Source of the DNA: Isoetes taiwanensis
Lineage: Eukaryota > Streptophyta > Lycopodiopsida > Isoetales > Isoetaceae
NCBI GenBank assembly: GCA_021234155.1
Contig: JAJEKV010000021.1
Location: forward strand, 12,275,760 to 12,339,759
Reading direction: 5' to 3'
Length of the DNA: 64,000 nt
The notes under the pieces are model-generated. The model was not told the origin of the DNA. It worked only from the letters and a program-made list of their open reading frames with translations, and ran no database searches. Both the position numbers and the translations under genes were made by a program. This document shows positions 48,211 to 57,651 of this stretch, in pieces. The stretch's first letter is position 1. Each line of letters opens with the position of its first letter.

Positions 48211-49918
48211 GCATAATACCTTAGACCATGCCCTTGCACTTCGAGTATTAGTGGAGAAGGCTAGAAATCCAAATGCAGCATTGTTTGTGGCATTTATTGA
48301 CTTTGCAAAAGCATTTGACTCTATTCCAAGAGATAAACTGAGTGAGAGAATGATACAGATTGGGGTCCTTGAAGAAATTAGAGAAGCCATAGCTCAGTTA
48401 TATTCAGAGGTATTGATTAAAGTTTCTATGAATTTAAGCACATTAGTGAAAAGCACGGTGGGGGTACGTCAGGGGTGCCCGTTATCTTCAACTCTATTTG
48501 GCATATTCATTGATGAACTAGAAGAATGGCTGAAAAATCAGTCTCTATCAGGCACACAAATAGGTACATACCTTTTCCAGCTCTTATTATATGCAGATGA
48601 TGTGGTGTTATTAGCCAACAAGAAACAAATATTGCAGAAGCACTTGCACGTGCTAGAATTATTTTGCATGGCAAAGGGGATGAAAGTGAATGTGGCTAAA
48701 TCCAAAATCATGATATTTGGAACCAAGGAGAGACCCGATTTCTTTTACCAGGGACATACACTTGAAATAGTACACTGCTACAAATATTTAGGCATTGATT
48801 TTGCTTCAAAATACAGTTGGAAGGAATGTGTGAAAAGAAGAGTCATGGGAGGTAAATCAGCTTTGTATAGTATGCTTACGAGGTGTCATAAAGCATCTCT
48901 AATAGATTGGGAGCTGAAAAAAATGCTTTTCAAAACATTAGTACAAACAGTATTGCTATATGGAACTCCGGTATTGGGGCCAGGATGCTCAGCAAGGCTA
49001 TGAAGCCAAATAGAAGCCGTGCAGAAAATGTTCTTGCGGGAGGAGCTGGGAATCAAAGCTCAAATTCCATATGTAATCATGCTTGCAGAAGCTGGGATGT
49101 TCCCCTTAGAGCTTGAAGCTCTATACCAATCTATAAATTTTGTAAATAGGCTTAGAGAACAGAGTCCAGCTCGAATCTCCCATCAAGCTATGGCTAATGC
49201 TGAGCAAGGGTGGCTAAGAGATTTTTGGAATTGGGCTAATAAATGGGGGCTGTCAGAAGCCAATTGGCCTAGTGACAAAAAGGAGGCAAGAGCCATATTG
49301 GAAAGACTTGCAATAGATTACTTATGGGCTGCCCTAGGTAGTAGAATGGTACACTATAGAAGAGAAGTCAACAGCATTATAGATTACAAAAGCCAAGCTT
49401 ACTTATGTTCAGATATTCCAAAAGCATATAAACAAATTATAGCCAATTATAGCCGTGGGTAAAAGCATGTTAACCACTTTTGGAACTCATCATACACTAG
49501 GTATACGAATTGAAACTAATACAAAAATCCAAAATAAAAGTCAAGTGGTTCAAAGTTCCCATGGGAGACATGAAGTGTGAGATATGTGGTTCGGGAGATG
49601 TAGAGGATGAGGCACATACATTTCTACATTGCTCAGCTTATGAGCATATTAGAGTTGAGTTCGGCATACACATGGAAGACTTTCCAGCATTGTTGAATTT
49701 GGAACCATATTTGTTAGGAGAGTATATAAGCAAGGTGGAGACACACTGATCATTTTTGATAAAGTTGTAAATATTAGTGCTCCATGGCCTCTCAAGGTCC
49801 TAAGTGAGCATTAGATAAATAATGGCTACCTTTCATTTGCAATACAAATTTTATTTTTGCTTGTTTTGACAGGCAAAAATGCCAAAAGCAGGCGTGAAAG
49901 CCGTCAAATTTGAGCCCT
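48211..49918 (+). mobile_element. LINE ORF2 fragment, second copy, inverted relative to the first
   Basis: 48211-49003 encodes RT from HNTLDHALALRVLVEKAR through YADD to YLGIDFASKYSWKE. 49019-49462 encodes GIKAQIPYVIMLAEAGM and MVHYRREVNSII, and 49510-49749 the CEICGSGDVEDEAHTF tail. The right end is AGCCGTCAAATTTGAGCCCT, the same TIR-like terminus as in the copy at 44440, but the left terminus is missing: similarity starts abruptly at 48211 after a short TTCGAGGTACT duplication. It lies in the 3' UTR of the retrotransposon. Point differences from the first copy are few. Confidence 0.85.
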
Positions 49919-50261
49919 GGTTGCAAGTCTTCGTAGCTCGACCTCCTTGCCCTCCGGAGCGCTCTATTGGCCTGCAGGTCGACACTACGTTAGTACCATT
50001 TAAATTATTAATAGAATTATGGTTATAAGGTAACCACCCATCTAATTAACTAAATGGATGCATGACTAATCTCCCGGCGTAGGAAGAGGATGCTTCTTCC
50101 ATCGTGGCCGTGGAGACAGCGCCCTATAATGCCTAGGATGACACTCATGCATACACCTTTAGTTGCCTTGGGCGTGAAGGTGGCGTCCTTCCCGTAGGCA
50201 TTGACTAGAGGTGCTTTCCTATCAATGCATTCTCGAATGGCCTCTTATCTCTCGAGGTTAT

Positions 50262-50284
50262 CTACTTCCGTGGGACGGAAGTAG
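50262..50284. repeat. Perfect hairpin in the retrotransposon 3' UTR
   Basis: CTACTTCCGT-GGG-ACGGAAGTAG: a 10-bp perfect stem with a 3-nt loop, between the pol stop and the nested LINE. Confidence 0.8.
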
Positions 50285-50469
50285 ACTTTTTAATCTACCT
50301 TACAACTAATCCAAGCAAAACCGCGGTCATGTCTACAATGACATTACACCATGTCCTAAAGATCATCGTAGTGGTCCCATCATCGGTAACAACGCATGCA
50401 ACCCATACCTAGCATAGGCTGCATGCGTAGATTAATCTTAACTACACATCAATTAATCTAAACATAAAT

Positions 50470-52095
50470 CGACATGCCTGAGCCGATTACTTCGGAGATG
50501 ACCTTGCCGTCCCATTGCTCCATGAACTGCGGGTACTGCCTTATGAGGTCCTTCTTAAGTACCTATGTCGCGTCTTCCACCGGCAAGTGTTTCCACTTGA
50601 CCAAATATTGGAGGAACTCTGATCTCCTTGTTTTCTTGAAGGCTTCATCAAGAATCAATTCTGGAACTATCTCCAGCTGCTCTTCTGTCATTTCTAACAA
50701 CGTTGGTGTGTCCAAGACTTCTTTTGGATTTGGAGTATGCTTCTTCAACAAACTCACGTGGAAGACTTTATGAATTTTCAGGTGTGCTGGCAGCTCTAAC
50801 TTGTAGGATTGGTTACCTACTCTCTTGGCTATTCTGAAGGGGCCAGCCCACCTTGGAGCAAGCTTCTTACAATTTCCGATGCGGAGCTTCACCTGCTTCA
50901 CTTTGATCTTGAGCCAGACATTGTCGCCAACCTGGAACTCTCTAACCGTTCGATGCTTGTCGGCAACGCTCTTTTGGCGACGCCTTGCTGCAAGAAGATA
51001 CCCTCAGACTTCTTCTACCAGCTGCTGCATGACGGCCAACATTTCCTGCGAAACTTCTACCTTTGACACAGAATTGTGCCAAGTGTCTGGAGTTAGACAT
51101 TGGTAGCCGTAGTTGATCATAAACGGCGACATCTGGGATGATTCCTGCTTGGTGCTATTATAAGCAAACTCAACCAAGTGAATGTACTCTTCCCACTTAC
51201 TCTGCTTGTTCCAGACATAGTTTCTTAGCATATCTTCCAAGATTCTGTTGGTCCGTTCTGTTTGCCCATCCGTCTGAGGATGATAGGCCGTGCTCATGGA
51301 CAGCTTCGTCTGGATCGTCGCAAAAAGATCCTGCCAAAAGGCACTCATGAACTTCGGGTCTCTGTCGGAGATGATCTCTCTCGGCATGCCATGGAGCCTG
51401 AAGATTTCTTTGGTGAAGAGAGCCGCTGTATCCAAGGCTGTGTCGATGGTCCTGCAAGGCACAAAGTGTGCCATCTTCGACAGCTTGTCGACCACAACCA
51501 TCAGGGCATCTTTTCCTCTTGCTGTCCTCGGGAGCCCTGTTATGAAGTCCATAGTGATGACTTCCCACTTAGCGTTCGGCACCGCTAATGGTTCCAATGC
51601 CCCTGGAATTTGAAGCTGCTCTGCCTTCGTCTGCTGACACAACTGGCACTCCTTGATGTAGCGAGCTATCTGCTTCTTCATCCTTGGCCAATAACAGCTG
51701 CTGCGCACTTTGAAATATGTCTTCATAAATCCTGCATGGCCAGCTATTGGACTGTTGTGGGTGTCGTGGAGAATCAACTTCCTCACTCCTGATGATTCCG
51801 GCACACACAACTTATTCTTATGGTACAAAAGGTTACCTTCCTTCTTAAAATTCTTGAAGGTCTCCCTCTCCGTATCTGTTATTGCCTCCCTGCACAAGCT
51901 CGCCCACACTTCCTTGAAGTCTGCATCTGTCGGCAAGGTTTCTTCGATCTTCTTTCCGAAGTCACTGGTGAGCGTCGAAATTGCATTGCAATGGACTCTT
52001 ATTGTCAGAGGATGCCTTGAAAGTGCATCTGCTACCACATTGAGCTTCCCCGACTTATAAACTATATCAAAGTCATATTCTTCGAGGAACTCCAT
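50470..52095 (-). pseudogene. Integrase with C-terminal chromodomain-like region (pol part)
   Basis: One reading frame. A HHCC zinc-binding segment (HDTHNSPIAGHAGFMKTYF, ECQLCQQ) is followed by the catalytic core with Asp in ITMDFITGLP, Asp in IISDRDPKF and Glu in TDGQTERTN, then a GPFRIAKRVG...FHVSLLKK linker and a chromodomain-like LVKWKHLPVEDA. A TGA at 51004-51006 and a TAG at 50560-50562 interrupt it. The latter falls exactly at the conserved Trp after VEDAT, i.e. TGG to TAG. After it the frame stays open to about 50470. The integrase catalytic triad itself is intact. Integrase chromodomains can target insertion to marked nucleosomes. Confidence 0.9.
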
Positions 52096-53440
52096 CTACC
52101 TTCGCTGCCTCAGGTTGAGATGTGGTTGCGTGAACACGTATTGGAGGCTCTGATGGTCTGTGTCCAGCTGGAACTTCCTCCCCAACAGGTAGTGCCTCCA
52201 AATTCTTAGTGCTCTGACAACTGCAAGCAACTCTTGATCATGAGTCGGGTAGCGCGTTTCGGCGTCGTTCATCTTCCGGGAGTCGTAAGCCACTACTCGC
52301 TCTTCCTGCATCAGCTCTGCACCTGTGGCAATCTTACTTGCATCCGTCGCCACAAGTTTGTCCTTCTCGGGGTCTGGCAGGGTCAGGACGGGGCGGTTGT
52401 CAAAGCTTCCTTCAACATCTCGAATCTTGCTTGGGCTTTCTTCTGCCAGTGATCTGCCCAATCCTTTACTTTTTTTGCCCTCGTCAAATCTGTTAGTGGG
52501 GCCGCTATTTTTGCAAAGTTCTTCACGAACTTCCTGTAATACCCTGCTAGGCCAAGAAAGCTTCTGACCTCATGGATGTTCTTTGGCGCCGGCCACTGTA
52601 TGACTGCTTCAATCTTGGCAGGATCCGTCGAAATCCCCTCCGATGAGATCACATGCCCCAGATATTCTACCTTCTCTGTTACGAAGTGGCATTTCGACAA
52701 CTTAGCGTATAACTGGTGCCTTCTTAGCTTCTCGAGCACTTTCCTTAGGTGTTGAACGTGTTCTTCCAGGGATTTGCTGTACACCAAGATATCAATACTA
52801 TCACAAAAGTATCCAAAAACTCCCTGAAGATGTCGTTCATGAGCCTCATGAACGTTGCTGGGGCATTTGACAAGCCAAACGGCATTACGGTGAACTCATA
52901 ATGCCCATACCTAGTCCTGAATGCTGTTTTGTGGACGTTTTCTTCCTTAATCCTGATCTGATGGTACCCTGAACTTAGGTCTATCTTGGAGAAAACCTTC
53001 GCCCCTTGGAGCTGGTCCATCAAGTCGTCCGATCTGGGGAGTGCATACTTATTCTTGATGGTGTGCTTGTTCAACTGCCTGTAATCTATGCACATCCTCA
53101 AGCTGCTATCCTTCTTCTTCACAAAAAAGATGGGTGCCCCAAATGGTGAGACGCTAGGTCTAATGAACCCTAGGTCAAGCAACTCCTGCAATTGCTTCTT
53201 CAACTCGGTCAGCTCTTGCGTCGTCATCTTGTATGGAGCTTTGCTCGTCGGCTTCGTACCTGGTTCGAGTGCTATCTCGCACTTGACTCCTCTGTAAGGA
53301 GGAATCTGCTTGATCTCGTCTGGGAAGAGATCATGGAACTCCTTGACCAACTTAGCTATCTGCCTTGGCAATTTGCTGAGCACCTTATCTTCCTTGCTTT
53401 CTTCTGACTCGGGCTCCTCAATCTGAAGCTTGAAGACAGA
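52096..53440 (-). pseudogene. Reverse transcriptase and RNase H (pol part), disabled
   Basis: RT motifs in order: [52 protein letters not shown]. The catalytic loop should follow near 52800, but a ~7-nt deletion removes part of the xDD motif and shifts the frame. The thumb continues at 52787 ([44 protein letters not shown]). RNase H (LVATDASKIATGAEL, ELLAVVRALRIWRHYL, DTDHQSLQYVF) occupies 52461-52096 in a third frame and ends at a TAG in place of a Trp codon. This copy cannot make active RT. Confidence 0.92.
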
Positions 53441-53768
53441 CTATCTGCTCGCTCTTTATGCACTTGAGCAGCCGCTTACTAGACATATACTGCATGATAG
53501 GAACAATTTCCTTACCTGTAATTTCTATGATTTTGCCGTTGGGCGCCGTGAGGGTCACCTTCCGCTTCCCACAATCAATGATGGCTTCTGCTGGTCCAAG
53601 ATACTCCATTCCTATGATCAAATCATACTTCCCGATGTTCATCACTTCTGCCCCCATTTGAATGTTGATCCCTGGCAAATCGATGTCGAAATTTATCCTC
53701 TTGCCTGCCGTGAACACCACGGGTCTCGGCTTTGACTTCAACGGCTTGAGCTTCAACATCTCAACCAT
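53418..53768 (-). pseudogene. Retroviral-type aspartic protease (pol part), frameshifted
   Basis: The active-site IDTG lies at the end of the gag frame (about 53800). A run of five G residues there shifts the frame, and the rest of the protease follows in this frame (INFDIDLPGINIQMGAEVMN, YDLIIGMEYLGPAEAIIDC, whose GMEYL is the flap/helix segment of Ty3-type proteases). One G fewer would join gag and protease, as expected for a single gag-pol frame. A second shift near 53435 separates it from RT. Confidence 0.8.
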
Positions 53769-55221
53769 TCTTGGAGACGCAAAGTTGTGGGTGCTCCCCC
53801 GTATCTATCAGGACTATGAAGGATTTGGCCTTGGCCTTCCCTACTGTGGAGATTACCTGATACTGATTTTCTGCTTGGTCTGAATCTATGGCAACAAAAA
53901 TGTGACACTCACCCTGAATGAAGTCGTGTGCCTCCCCGCCGTCGTCGTCAGAGGGAGTCTCCCATCCACCCAACTCTGCTAATGCTGCATTCATGACAAA
54001 AGGGTAGTTTGCTGTTCTGTGGCCTGGCTGGAAGCATCTGAAGCAGAGCTGTTTCTCAATGCACTCCTGCCTCTTCTCCTTAGGCATTGCTTGTAAAAAG
54101 GATCGCACTGCTTTCGAATAATTTGACCCCTCTTGCTTATCCTTGAAGAATACCTGTTTCTTCTCCTGCTGCTTCCCATAATTGCCACTGTATGGAGCTT
54201 TTGCTGGTCCTGGACTAGCTGTTCTAGGGCTATAACTTCCCGTTGCTTTGCCCTTATCCTGATAGTACTGCTGTTTCTGCCCGCTGTTCTGAGGGCCGGA
54301 TCCTTGCAGGCTGACTCCTTTCGACTCCCCTTCTGATACTGTTCGAGGGTTAATTGCTCTTACCAGCTTCCTTATCTCATCATTTAATCCCTCGATGTAC
54401 CCTTCCACTGCATGACGCTCACTTAGCTTTGGCACATAAAGCCTCAGTTTCATAAACTCTTCCGTATATTTCTGCACGGACTTGTTGCCATGCTGTAGCC
54501 GATAGAATTGCTGCATCATATGACATTTGTGCTCCCTTGGCACATAGTGGCGCTTGAATGCCTTTGAGAATTTCCGAAACCTGTAGCTGTCTCGGTTCAG
54601 TCCATGTGCTTTGGCGTATCCCTTCCACCAAATGCGAGCTGCGCCCTTGAGGTTGGCTGTTGCCACCCTGCCTTTGTCTTTGTCCTTCATTCCGTATGCA
54701 TTCCCATATTCCCTCATCTCGTCCAGCCCGGCCTCTGCCTCCATGCCTGACCGACTATCCCCTGAGAACTGCTCAAGCTTTCTTGCCTTCCATACATTAC
54801 TCAGCGCCGAGTCTACTTTCTTCTGGTAGTCTGAGGTCTTTGTGTCCTTGGGTCTGCCGTCTCTACGGTCCTGCACCTGTTCTACCTCTTCCTCGGAGTC
54901 GGAGTCCGAATCTGAGCTTGTGTTGGAGGAATCCGTGCTTGGGGACCTCCTTCTCTTGCTCTTCTTCTTATCCTTTCCTGCCTTTCGAGGTGGTGCTTGC
55001 GGCAACTGGACATTGTCATCTGGGCCAACTCCTGCTTGTGCTGCCAGAAAAGCCTTTATTTCTTGAAGATCCGATCTCATCTGCGACATCTCCTCTTCGG
55101 GGGTCATGGGACCGAATTCTTCGTACAGGTTCCTTGCTGGATGCTGTCTGGCCAGGGTCTGTTCATCTCTACGGACTTGCCGCTCTTGTTCGACTGTTCC
55201 TGGACCTCTAGCTGCATACAC
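53761..55221 (-). CDS. Gag polyprotein of the Ty3/gypsy element
   Basis: A 486-codon uninterrupted frame. It has an N-terminal charged region, a basic KDKKKSKRRRSPSTDSS stretch followed by an acidic Ser/Asp/Glu run (about residues 80-115), and a retrotransposon-gag capsid domain (about 180-300: AARIWWKGYAKAHGL, MMQQFYRLQHGNKSVQKYTEEF, EGYIEGLNDEIRKLV). A Gln/Ser/Gly-rich linker and a zinc knuckle CFRCFQPGHRTANY (about 405) follow, and the frame runs into the protease IDTG. The last knuckle position should be Cys but is Tyr (TAC), so metal binding is probably impaired. Met at 55221 is the only candidate start upstream of the capsid with a long open frame. Confidence 0.9.
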   Translation of the reverse strand: MYAARGPGTVEQERQVRRDEQTLARQHPARNLYEEFGPMTPEEEMSQMRSDLQEIKAFLAAQAGVGPDDNVQLPQAPPRKAGKDKKKSKRRRSPSTDSSNTSSDSDSDSEEEVEQVQDRRDGRPKDTKTSDYQKKVDSALSNVWKARKLEQFSGDSRSGMEAEAGLDEMREYGNAYGMKDKDKGRVATANLKGAARIWWKGYAKAHGLNRDSYRFRKFSKAFKRHYVPREHKCHMMQQFYRLQHGNKSVQKYTEEFMKLRLYVPKLSERHAVEGYIEGLNDEIRKLVRAINPRTVSEGESKGVSLQGSGPQNSGQKQQYYQDKGKATGSYSPRTASPGPAKAPYSGNYGKQQEKKQVFFKDKQEGSNYSKAVRSFLQAMPKEKRQECIEKQLCFRCFQPGHRTANYPFVMNAALAELGGWETPSDDDGGEAHDFIQGECHIFVAIDSDQAENQYQVISTVGKAKAKSFIVLIDTGEHPQLCVSKNG

Positions 55222-55384
55222 AAGTAGATCATAGCCTTACGGTTAGCTTTATTTGTTTTGCATTATATGTGTTTGCTGATATAGTTGTGGAATCAAAATA
55301 CATCAACAAAACATTTAGAATGCAAAAGAAAATGTATTTATATATAGGAACTTAATTACAATGCTTCCGGGATCAAGAGTCTAA

Positions 55385-56925
55385 CTATTCTTGGAATCGC
55401 CGGAAGGATGGATTATCCAGAAGAAACTTCTTAACTTGGGCCGTTCCTACCGAGCGTCCCAAGTTTATGAGGATGTTCGTTGGTGTCCCGCCCTGCAAGG
55501 CTGCCACCAAGTCTTCTACCCTGCAGTCGGAAGTGTAGGCCGCGGTCACTGCTAATCTTCCTTGCCATCGGTAGGGTACGGCGAAGTCGAAGATATTAAT
55601 TGCCATCGTTCTCTTGACTAGGATGACATGGTCAACTGTTGGGATCAGTCGAGCATGCCTTCCAAAGCCTGAGAGTGCGATGAGTATGAACACTCCTTCT
55701 TCGCCCCTTGGGCTGAATTTGCGATGGATGACCACTATTCTCCCGTCCATCAGCAGAGGAAGATAATACCTTAGCGACCTGTCCCTGCCCGTCGCTGTTG
55801 ATTCGTCGTCAGGTCGGGCACCGACTCTATGTCTTCCCGCATATTCATCGACGTCAGTCTCTGTAAGTTCTCCGTGGTCTCTGATTGTTGATGTGATTCT
55901 CCTCAGGTCGATCTCGCCCCTTCTCTGAATATCTGTAGGAGCTGGTGTCGAAGAATTTGGCATCAAAATGTTCGTGGTCTTGCCACGGATCCCCATCCAT
56001 TCTTGGATGGCGTAGAATTCTTCTTCGGACGGCAGATCCCGAGCTTCCATCATTTGCCGAATGCTGCTGTACGCCTGGATATCTGAAGTCGACTCCCCAG
56101 TGTAGGTGTCGGCTTCTCTTACATGTATCGGGAAGTCGGAAGCCTCCCGGTCGATGAAGTCATCCAGATCTGGTTGTTGCTGCAGAAGATACAGCAATTC
56201 ATCAAGTTGGTACTCCCTGGCTCTGCATTCGGGGAAGTTCTGGATGTCACTCAGGAGCAGGTACTCCTGGCCGTTGATGATGATGGGGGCTAGGCTTGTG
56301 ATACCTAGCCCGAGCGGGGGAGCGATCCTTAGGGTCTGCCGGTCATGTTCGAAAGCCGGTATCTCCTGCTCTGCTAGCTGCCGCTCTTGGTTGGGGTCGA
56401 GCTCGACGTAGTCTTCATCATCTGAGTCAAGCGCTTCGTCTTCGGCTCTTCCTTCTTGCTCCACTTGATATTGCAAGAGGAGCTGACCCTCTGCTGAAGA
56501 GGCTAAGGGGTCTACATCCATGGTAGGGATAGAGGGTTCCCCGATTGGCTTTTGGGCATGGTGAGAAAGAAAGATGGCTAGGGCAACGGTGTAGGAGAAA
56601 TACTTGGCCCTATTAGCTGACATGACCATGTAGTCTGGCAACCTAGCAACTTTGTTGTTTAGATATTTGGCAATGTCGGGGACATCATCTAAGGCTGCTT
56701 GGACGGATTGCTTGGGAACAAAATATCCTGTACAAGGGAGAAGCTGTACTAAGGATGGTCCTACTCTAGCTTGGAACTCAGTCATGACTTCCATATAGGA
56801 TGGGGCTGCCTGCAAGGTGGCTTGGACATCTATCTCCTCTAGAAAACTTGGAAAATGGCATTGACATCAGCCTCAGCTACATGGGCACTGGCGCTGTACC
56901 ATCGCCTGAAATCTGCAGTTGCCAT
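55385..56925 (-). CDS. Accessory ORF of the retrotransposon, unknown function (~510 aa, one frameshift)
   Basis: The frame is open from 56815 to 55385 (476 codons). In-frame sequence continues upstream to a better start, ATG at 56925 (MATADFRRWYSASAHVAEAD), with one lost base at about 56845 near a TTTTC run. Visible features: an acidic patch (DEALDSDDEDYVELDPNQE, about residues 175-195); a QEYLLL strand; a Glu/Asp-rich middle; and a C-terminal half with mixed hydrophobic strands (YYLPLLMDGRIVVIHRKFS, VFILIALSGFGR). There is no signal peptide, membrane segment, zinc finger or catalytic motif I recognise. It sits between the H3-like gene and gag and is preceded by its own pair of 63-bp palindromes. 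That context suggests a function linked to the H3-like protein, for instance a chaperone-like partner, but this is speculation. Confidence 0.7.
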
Positions 56926-57240
56926 TGATCTTGAGTAAACTGGACTAACAAACAGCTGTTGAAGCACCTAAGGGAGCTGGGAAATCGCCTAAAAGTTGGA
57001 AGCAAACCTGTAGGATGCTAAGTGAGAAATGGGGATCTATTTATAGGCAAAGGAGAAACCCTAATTTTTGGACAGCTTGGAAAAATCTTGAGGTTGGGCA
57101 ATTCACATCTATTTTGAGGTCAAAATGAAGATCGAAAAGCTAATTTGAGGGTTTGAGCATGAATAAGACTATCTAATGATCCTATTGCAACAAACTTGAG
57201 GTCAATTGGAGGTGGCATGAAAGAGAAAATGTTGAAAGTA

Positions 57241-57303
57241 CTCAAGGTGTGCGCTGGGGGGCTGACCTAAAATTTAGGTCGAGGTCCTGACACATACCAT
57301 GAG
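57241..57303 (-). promoter_or_regulatory. 63-bp palindromic element, copy 1
   Basis: Imperfect dyad: CTCAAGGTGTGCGC at the left, (C)ATACCATGAG at the right, with the central palindrome GACCTAAAATTTAGGTC. It lies ~320 bp upstream of the unknown accessory ORF start (minus strand). It is diverged from copy 2 in its outer arms. Confidence 0.7.
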
Positions 57304-57442
57304 CAATTTGCCCCTAATCGGTCAAGACTTGTTTAAACAAGATGAACTAAGGGTCAAAACATGATGTCTCACCGAGATATGCAAGATTGACCCCTTATTT
57401 GGTTGATTTGGAGATGTTTGGGACTACTTTTGGTGTGAAATA

Positions 57443-57505
57443 CTCACGGTGTGCGCCTGGGGCCTGACCTAAAATTTAGGTCGGGGTCCTGGCGCATACC
57501 GTGAG
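57443..57505 (-). promoter_or_regulatory. 63-bp palindromic element, copy 2
   Basis: The best-preserved copy. The outer arms CTCACGGTGTGCGCC and GGCGCATACCGTGAG are complementary except one base, and the centre is GACCTAAAATTTAGGTC. It lies 202 bp from copy 1, between the H3-like gene stop and the unknown ORF. Confidence 0.8.
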
Positions 57506-57651
57506 CAACTTCTCACTAATTGACCATAAGATGTAGAATTTGACTAAAACAAAAAGCAATTATTGCTAGCTCGACCTAATTAACAATATTTATGCATTTA
57601 GAATTTACTCAAAACAACTTTTTATTAACAAAATTTATTATTTACAAGGTT

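Noticed and set aside
55385-56815. Envelope-like gene of the retrotransposon
   Set aside because: No signal peptide, transmembrane segment or cysteine pattern, and it lies upstream of gag, not after pol.
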